Assembly: GCA_003162615.1 (NCBI GenBank)
Contig: PMNG01000096.1
Location: 1-10,463 of the forward strand
Direction of reading: 5' to 3'
DNA length: 10,463 nt
Source of the DNA: Methanothrix sp.
Lineage (GTDB): Archaea > Halobacteriota > Methanosarcinia > Methanotrichales > Methanotrichaceae
The notes beneath the pieces are model-generated. The model made no database searches and was not told where the DNA came from. It was given only the letters and a program-made list of their open reading frames with translations. This document shows, one piece after another, positions 5,620 to 10,463 of this stretch (position 1 is the first letter of the stretch; each line of letters begins with the position of its first letter). A program made the translations under genes and the position numbers.

Positions 5620-7614
5620 TTATGAAATAAATAAGTTGGTTTCGTCCTCGACTTTTCTTATCCGGTCGCCGAGGCAAAAAGAGATCTCATTCCACGCCTT
5701 GTCCAGCAGCCTGCCATAATATCTGGTGTCGAAATCGGATGCTCTGTCCATAGTATCTACTGTCCAGGTGTTCGCGTCCCTGACTACATAGCTTATTTCC
5801 TCTCCGGGAGATATAGTGATCCCCTGCGCTCTCAGATCCTGGACAGCAGAGCCTTCGGCACACTTCCGGGAATAGTTGACCCGGCTCACTCTACGATGAA
5901 TCGCCAGATCCTTTGGGTCAGCTTGTCCGAGGCCGGTCGTGTATCTATTCTTGATCTCACGGGCCCTTTCGCCCAGGATGCTGAGCTCCTTGCAGCTTTT
6001 GGCCTGGCCTATCGCCTCGAGCAGCTCCTCTTGCATCCTCCGGATGTATTCCGGGGTGTCGCCCTTGCGGGCTATCACGCCCCGGAGCTTGACCTTGCCG
6101 GTGGAGAGCCGTCCGTAGTACCTGTTGTAAGCTCCACTGCCATCCTCCATAGGCAGGAAGACTATCCAATCGTAGGCATCGATATCTGTAGATATACCAG
6201 TCTCCGCCTCGATCCTGGACTTGAGATCCATAACCCGATCACCCACGACCCAGACGCAGTCCACTATCCCATGAAGAACCTCGAAGCCCATCTCCTCGGC
6301 TATCTCTTTGGTCTGGAGCAGGATCTCCCTGGAGAGGGAGGTTATCCGCTCGTGGACCTCTATTCTTCCGAACTTGGCGTTCCGATAGCCGGTATAGCCA
6401 AAGCATGTGACAAGCATCCACTTCAGGACAGAGTCCAGACCAGCGTAGCTTGGGTCAGCCTTGGCGGCCTTCTTTCGCCTCTTGGTCTCCCGCCGTAGGT
6501 CGAGCAGGGGTCGCAGTACCTCCGCCAGAAAGCCTTTCCTCTCCGGAAACTCCATGGTCTCCGGGGAGAGGTTGTAGTTCACTATGATGCTCGGGTAAAG
6601 GGAGGTGAAGTCAATCTGGTAGACCTTCTCCCTGACTCCCGGCTGTGGCTGGAACATCATTCCGCCCTTGTCCCTGGCCTTCAGCTCCGGCAGGGGTCGA
6701 AGCCTCTCCGCATCCTTCTTTCGGAAGGGAACGGCTATGCCTTTATGGAGCGCCTCGTAGACCTCGTAACTGGATATTAGGGTGCCAGGGGTGAACCGAG
6801 CCGTCAGGTTGGGAGACAAGCCGGAGAGCCGCGAGGCCAGAAGGACGCCTTTCAGCCCGCCCTCCCTGTAGGTGAAGCTCTTGGCCGTGTCTATCAGCAC
6901 CCGGCCCTCCGGGATCAGGGCTCCATCTTTGTGGTTGACCTTGCCGTAGCTCCAGTAAGACTTGGCGGCCATGGACCGGAAGTGGCCGCTGCGGCTGATG
7001 CTCTGGTCGATGCCGTACCTCTTGGCCCGCTGAACCATGAGCTGCGTCCATACATCAGCGTAGGGGAAGAGGATCACATCAGGATCGTGAACCTTTATCA
7101 GGCCCATGAAATCGGAGAGCACAGTCCTCTCGGCGCCCTCCAGCTTTCGGCGGCCGTGGATCTCGATGGAGGAGATCTCTTTGTTGAGGCCACGGCCAGG
7201 GTCGCCCTTCACCTCTATCTCCAGGCTGCTCAGAGGATCTTCGAAGTCCGGGGAGAACCGGGACTCGTCCATCTCGCCACAGGGGAACATGTCCCGCTCT
7301 GCCATGTACTGCTGGTCGCGCCGGACGTCCACGTTGTAGAGATCTGCTGCGTAGCGTGTCTGCTTTTCGATCTTCTCGGCCACGCTCCTGTCGCCACGGA
7401 TCTTGTAGCCGTCCAGAGGGCCGAAGATGGTATCAAAGCTGCACTCCTGGGCCTTGTAGCGGCTCTCCAGGGCCTCGATCATGTCCATGTAGGCGTGAGG
7501 GTCCTTGAGATAGAGGTAGAAAAACTGGGGATAAGCGATGCTCTCTATGTAGAGGCCTCTCTTCCTTGCCCACAGCTCCACGCAGCCTTTGTAATAGGAG
7601 TCGAAGATCCACAC
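5620..7614 (-). CDS. Divergent family B DNA polymerase resembling archaeal PolB2
   Basis: A 664-residue family B polymerase, shorter than replicative archaeal PolB (about 770-800). Motif A is intact (DFTSLYPS, Asp335). Motif B keeps Lys398 and glycines 406 and 409, but the usual Asn and Tyr are Val402 and Phe405. Motif C, normally YGDTDS, reads HGIVDC (448-453): the first catalytic Asp is Ile450, the second is Asp452. In the exonuclease domain, Exo I reads LEIE (131-134) and Exo II lacks its Asn and Asp (around 184-190), so proofreading is probably lost. This pattern fits the archaeal PolB2 group, long predicted inactive although a Sulfolobales member was reported to take part in damage-induced mutagenesis. 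GTG 7614 is the start, with AAGGAG at 7628-7623. DinB lies nearby, and a secreted-protein gene follows 24 bases downstream. Confidence 0.88.
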   Translation of the reverse strand: MWIFDSYYKGCVELWARKRGLYIESIAYPQFFYLYLKDPHAYMDMIEALESRYKAQECSFDTIFGPLDGYKIRGDRSVAEKIEKQTRYAADLYNVDVRRDQQYMAERDMFPCGEMDESRFSPDFEDPLSSLEIEVKGDPGRGLNKEISSIEIHGRRKLEGAERTVLSDFMGLIKVHDPDVILFPYADVWTQLMVQRAKRYGIDQSISRSGHFRSMAAKSYWSYGKVNHKDGALIPEGRVLIDTAKSFTYREGGLKGVLLASRLSGLSPNLTARFTPGTLISSYEVYEALHKGIAVPFRKKDAERLRPLPELKARDKGGMMFQPQPGVREKVYQIDFTSLYPSIIVNYNLSPETMEFPERKGFLAEVLRPLLDLRRETKRRKKAAKADPSYAGLDSVLKWMLVTCFGYTGYRNAKFGRIEVHERITSLSREILLQTKEIAEEMGFEVLHGIVDCVWVVGDRVMDLKSRIEAETGISTDIDAYDWIVFLPMEDGSGAYNRYYGRLSTGKVKLRGVIARKGDTPEYIRRMQEELLEAIGQAKSCKELSILGERAREIKNRYTTGLGQADPKDLAIHRRVSRVNYSRKCAEGSAVQDLRAQGITISPGEEISYVVRDANTWTVDTMDRASDFDTRYYGRLLDKAWNEISFCLGDRIRKVEDETNLFIS

Positions 7615-7662
7615 GATGTTCTCTCCTTCAAAACTCGCACCCCCTTGATGAACCAGGCAGAG

Positions 7663-7672
7663 CTAAGATAAA
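7663..7672 (-). promoter_or_regulatory. TATA-like box for the polB gene
   Basis: On the minus strand TTTATCTTAG lies about 50 bases before the GTG start and is preceded by a C/G-rich stretch. A transcript starting some 25 bases downstream (about 7643) would carry a leader of about 30 bases including AAGGAG. The distances suit an archaeal promoter; no transcription data support it. Confidence 0.4.
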
Positions 7673-7761
7673 GGGTCCGGGTAGGCGGGGTGAATGTAAA
7701 CGGAATTCAAAAGAGATTACGTAGCTATTAGTCTCGCAGGACCTTTAAGTCTAAGACGCTT

Positions 7762-7983
7762 CTAAGTCTTGGCAACGCCTGTTACCTCGAAGGTAGTAAC
7801 GAAGGCCCTCTCTGGATTGGTCTTCAGAGGGAATTCCTCCAAGTAGAGTTCTGTCGCCTCTTTGAGGTTTGCCAATGCCTCTTCGACCGTTCTCCCCTGG
7901 CCCACGGTCCCCACCTCGGAGCACTCAGCAACGAACAAGTCCTCTTCTTTATGAATAACGGCAGTGAAAGTCTGCATTTGCAT
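7762..7983 (-). CDS. Solitary HicB-like protein
   Basis: A small protein of 73 residues from ATG 7983, or 71 from ATG 7977. The stretch FTAVIHKEEDLFVAECSEVG followed by GQGRTVEEALANLKEATELYLEE is the HicB/UPF0150 fold, the antitoxin half of HicAB toxin-antitoxin systems. It ends soon after the fold and has no C-terminal DNA-binding domain. No HicA-like gene is seen in the 147 bases downstream or the 250 upstream, so it is solitary. Such single HicB-like proteins are common in archaea and mostly unstudied. A longer reading from ATG 8019 is possible, but the added residues do not belong to the family and a TATA-like box lies inside them. No Shine-Dalgarno precedes any start, so leaderless translation is likely. 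The polB gene follows on the same strand with its own promoter-like site. Confidence 0.8.
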   Translation of the reverse strand: MQMQTFTAVIHKEEDLFVAECSEVGTVGQGRTVEEALANLKEATELYLEEFPLKTNPERAFVTTFEVTGVAKT

Positions 7984-8006
7984 ACATGAAGAAAATGATG
8001 GCCAAT

Positions 8007-8014
8007 CTAATAAA
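8007..8014 (-). promoter_or_regulatory. TATA-like box for the HicB-like gene
   Basis: TTTATTAG on the minus strand (8014-8007) is centred about 27 bases before ATG 7983, the distance expected if transcription starts at or next to the start codon. This supports a leaderless message. A second A/T element, TTAAATAGATA near 8029-8039, is an alternative that would give a leader of about 25 bases. Confidence 0.35.
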
Positions 8015-8271
8015 GGCATGCCCCTGAATATCTATTTAAGAGGAAGAATGCATGTCTCTGCTGTTCAATGCAGACCGCCTGAAGCTTTTCGAATACTGCT
8101 GATCCCGCCGGACGTCCCCTGCTTTTCATCGGCTTTCAGCCATGTCTGCCATGTCCTGGTCCCATCTTCACCGCCTACTCCATTGCAGCCAGTCCCTTCA
8201 TACCTTTTCCATCCTCGTCTCATCGCAAGTGCAATATCCCTTAGACTGCATCTCTAATTTAGCGAGCCAGA

Positions 8272-9312
8272 ATGCGAGTCATCTTGCACGTCGATCTGGA
8301 TGCCTTCTTTCCCTCCGTGGAAGTTCGAGAGCATCCGGAGTTGAAAGGAAAGCCCGTAGTCGTAGGGGCCGATCCAAAAGAGGGCAAAGGGCGGGGTGTT
8401 GTGAGCAGCGCCTCTTATGAGGCAAGGAAGTACGGCGTCAGATCGGCTTTGCCCATATCCAGGGCCTGGAAGCTGTGCCCCAACTGTGTTTATCTCAGGC
8501 CCCATTTCGACCTTTACATAAAGGCATCTAATGCCATAATGAAAATTCTAAAAAATCACGCAGATAGATTCGAGCAGGGCGGGATAGATGAAGCCTATCT
8601 AGACATATCAAGTCGAGTAAAGGATTTCGACGAAGCCGGGGAATTTGCCGAAAAATTAATGGAAGAAGTCCTGGACAAGGAAAAATTGACATGCTCAATA
8701 GGCGTTGCGCCAAACAAAATGGTGGCCAAGATCGCCTCCGATTATAAGAAACCCTATGGACTGACTGTAGTTAAAGAAGAGGATGTAAAGGGTTTTCTAT
8801 TCCCCTTAAAGGTTGGGAAGATACCGGGCGTAGGTCCAAAAACCGATCGACGGCTAAAGGAGATGAAAATAGAGACTGTAAGCGATTTAGCAACTTTGAA
8901 TCCAGAGGCGATGACGAGACAATTCGGAGTCTGGGGCGCGAAGCTGCATGAATACGCCAATGGGATCGATTTCAGTGAGGTCGTTGAGGGATACGAGACG
9001 AAATCGATCGGGAGAGAAGTGACTTTTGAACATGATGTAGATGATGAAGAACTGATACTCAATGTCCTAGATGAACTCGCTGAAGATGTGCATAAAGAGG
9101 TAATCGACTGCGGCTTGCAGTTTAAAACGATCACTATTAAGGTCCGATACCAGCATTTTGATACCCACACTCGCGCCAAATCCTTGTTGTTTCCGACAAA
9201 TGACCTGGTGATTCTTAGAAATAACGCTAAAAGATTGATTGCACCTTATCTCAGGCGCAATAAGAAGATCAGGTTAATTGGGTTAAGGGTATCGACTTTC
9301 GTACACCGATAA
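8272..9312 (+). CDS. dinB: Y-family DNA polymerase IV (lesion bypass)
   Basis: A 346-residue Y-family polymerase that copies across damaged bases without proofreading. The palm begins with HVDLDAFFPSVE, with catalytic Asp8 and Phe13 at the steric-gate position; the second catalytic pair is Asp106-Glu107 in GIDEAYLD. CSIGVAPNKMVAKIASDYKKP (141-161) is the conserved palm stretch, IPGVGPKT (184-191) the helix-hairpin-helix, and KSIGREVTF (244-252) opens the little-finger domain. The protein stops at STFVHR, right after the little finger, so the PCNA-binding tail found in many homologues is missing. ATG 8272 fits the family N-terminus; no strong Shine-Dalgarno precedes it. The first 70 or so codons are richer in G and C than the rest, which favours AAA, ATA and TTA. 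It converges on the nre gene. Confidence 0.95.
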   Translation: MRVILHVDLDAFFPSVEVREHPELKGKPVVVGADPKEGKGRGVVSSASYEARKYGVRSALPISRAWKLCPNCVYLRPHFDLYIKASNAIMKILKNHADRFEQGGIDEAYLDISSRVKDFDEAGEFAEKLMEEVLDKEKLTCSIGVAPNKMVAKIASDYKKPYGLTVVKEEDVKGFLFPLKVGKIPGVGPKTDRRLKEMKIETVSDLATLNPEAMTRQFGVWGAKLHEYANGIDFSEVVEGYETKSIGREVTFEHDVDDEELILNVLDELAEDVHKEVIDCGLQFKTITIKVRYQHFDTHTRAKSLLFPTNDLVILRNNAKRLIAPYLRRNKKIRLIGLRVSTFVHR

Positions 9313-9338
9313 TTGACGGCAATCTCTTTTGATACGAA

Positions 9339-9363
9339 CGTGTTGTTGTAAAGCAACAACACG
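9339..9363. terminator. Perfect 10-base hairpin between convergent dinB and nre genes
   Basis: CGTGTTGTTG (9339-9348) and CAACAACACG (9354-9363) are exact reverse complements around a 5-base loop. The hairpin stands 27 bases after dinB and 22 bases after the nre stop, where a two-way terminator would be expected. No T run follows on either strand, only CTCTTTT before it on the plus strand, so it may instead stop exonucleases or block read-through. Confidence 0.5.
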
Positions 9364-9384
9364 CACTGAATCGGCGATAACTGT

Positions 9385-10463
9385 TCACAGGAATTCGGCT
9401 AGGCTGGATTGAGCTGTTCCAGCAGCCAGCTTGGTATACGGCTTCCATTTGCCCATTGGCGTGGCAATCCTTCTTCCTATCTCCTCCAGGGCTTCGTTCA
9501 GCGAGGTGAACTTCTTGGGCTCTGCCCTCATGGCCTTTCTTGCCACTTCCCTGACCACCCACACGCCTAGAGGAGCCCAGTAATCCTCAGAGATCTCCCG
9601 GACGGCCAAAACGGACGCCTGTCTTCCCATCGCTGCCAGTCGCTCCAAGGCAGCCAGACGAGCTGCATAGTAGCCGCCTGCTAGGGAGCTGTAATCCTTC
9701 TTGCTCCTCGGCCCTTCGCTGTCCGATCCGATGAAGCCGTCCGGGGACCAGACTGATCTAGGCATCCATATCTCTACCAGCTCGAAGCTGTAGGCTCCTG
9801 GTTGAATCAGGATCTCGAAGTGGTTCCCCAGATCTTCTCCGGAGTAAAGCTGATAGCCGCCGATTAATGGCTTGTCCAGGACTGCCTCCTTCAGCGACTT
9901 TCCTATCATGTCATCCGAGGCTGTGATGGACCATCTTGTGGGGACTAGCTTTCTCTCCCTGCCCAGAAGCCCAAGGGAGAGGAGCCTGGAAATGTGATCC
10001 ACATTGATGCCCGAGGAGTAAAGCTCAGTCGCCGCAGTAGCTGCGCCAGTGGCTGGATCCTCCACAATCCTGTCTACCCTCCTGGGGATGACGGGGTTGG
10101 TGGTTATCTCCATCTCCTTTAGCGTGCCTGCTGGACCGGTGGGAGAAAGAACTCCATCAAAACGTAGGCTCCCTCGCGGCGGCTTCAAAAAGAGTACCTC
10201 CGTTCCTACGGGCGCAGAGGACATAGCTATCTGCTGAGCGGTCTCCAGCTGCCTTCCGGGCTCTCTGGCCTCATGCACGCCGATCCTCGCCTCCGATCTG
10301 ACCAGAGATGCCCTATGAGCTATTATCTCCCCGATGTCCATACCCAAAGAGGGGCCACTGTGCTCTTGCCCGGGATCCGCGGCAGGTATCATGGGTCCAG
10401 CTCTGACTATCGGATAGCCGTGTCTGCCCACGAAGACCTCCGGGGGCGAAAATCCCTCCATGC
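9385..10463 (-). CDS. nreA: Nre-family archaeal DNA repair protein, partial
   Basis: The gene runs off the right edge; 358 residues are visible from the first in-frame ATG (10461), but the frame stays open to the edge and family members carry a cysteine-rich N-terminus not seen here. FVGRHGYPIVRAGPMIP near the start, SAPVGTEVLFLKPPRG in the middle and ASDDMIGKSLKEA with EILIQPGAYSFELVEIWMPR later fit the Nre_N and Nre_C domains. The protein ends in QSSLAEFL (9411-9388), a PCNA-interacting motif of the form QxxLxxFL. NreA of a haloarchaeon is known to act in repair of mitomycin-type damage and to bind PCNA through such a tail. I use nreA because of this tail; a paralogue cannot be excluded. 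It points toward dinB, and the two are separated by the hairpin. Confidence 0.88.
   Translation of the reverse strand, partial: MEGFSPPEVFVGRHGYPIVRAGPMIPAADPGQEHSGPSLGMDIGEIIAHRASLVRSEARIGVHEAREPGRQLETAQQIAMSSAPVGTEVLFLKPPRGSLRFDGVLSPTGPAGTLKEMEITTNPVIPRRVDRIVEDPATGAATAATELYSSGINVDHISRLLSLGLLGRERKLVPTRWSITASDDMIGKSLKEAVLDKPLIGGYQLYSGEDLGNHFEILIQPGAYSFELVEIWMPRSVWSPDGFIGSDSEGPRSKKDYSSLAGGYYAARLAALERLAAMGRQASVLAVREISEDYWAPLGVWVVREVARKAMRAEPKKFTSLNEALEEIGRRIATPMGKWKPYTKLAAGTAQSSLAEFL

Noticed and set aside
6931..7671. 246-residue open frame opposite polB
   Set aside because: It is antisense to a well-supported polymerase gene and its sequence is a by-product of polB codon usage.
8065..8223. 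52-residue frame on the minus strand between the HicB-like gene and dinB
   Set aside because: No ribosome-binding site or known motif, and a low-complexity Gly-rich sequence; not enough to call a gene.

Overview
The window looks like part of a euryarchaeal chromosome, most likely an acetate-using methanogen near Methanothrix/Methanosaeta. The pointers are an archaeal-type iron-sulfur flavoprotein, a divergent archaeal family B DNA polymerase, an archaea-specific Nre DNA-repair protein, TATA-like promoters, T-rich terminators, and a mix of ATG, GTG and possible TTG starts. The genus is an inference from gene content. No rRNA, tRNA, CRISPR array or intact mobile element was seen.

Left part (1-3887, + strand). 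An AT-rich stretch without a convincing gene (1-574) precedes a flavodoxin-fold iron-sulfur flavoprotein (575-1147). Next comes a tightly packed trio: a four-helix membrane protein resembling DUF420 (1255-1665), an unrecognised soluble protein (1658-2479) and a radical SAM protein with a B12-binding-like N-terminus (2476-3825). The genes overlap by 8 and 4 bases, so they are very probably one translationally coupled unit. Overlapping inverted repeats and a T-rich tract follow it.

Middle (3888-5595). This is a decayed region. A secreted-protein gene on the minus strand (4349-4892) is broken by at least three frameshifts but keeps a terminator-like hairpin. Beside it, a short secreted protein (5077-5595) has an oddly placed start and ends in front of a near-perfect 28-base palindrome plus a T6 tract.

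Right part (5620-10463). This is a DNA-damage neighbourhood. It holds a family B polymerase resembling the PolB2 group, with altered proofreading and polymerase motifs (5620-7614, minus), a solitary HicB-like protein (7762-7983, minus), a Y-family lesion-bypass polymerase DinB (8272-9312, plus) and an Nre-family repair protein ending in a PCNA-binding motif (9385 to the window edge, minus). The secreted-protein gene lies 24 bases downstream of polB in the same frame and may be cotranscribed with it. The nearness of two atypical polymerases and a PCNA-binding repair protein suggests shared work in damage tolerance, but the genes lie on both strands and are not one operon.
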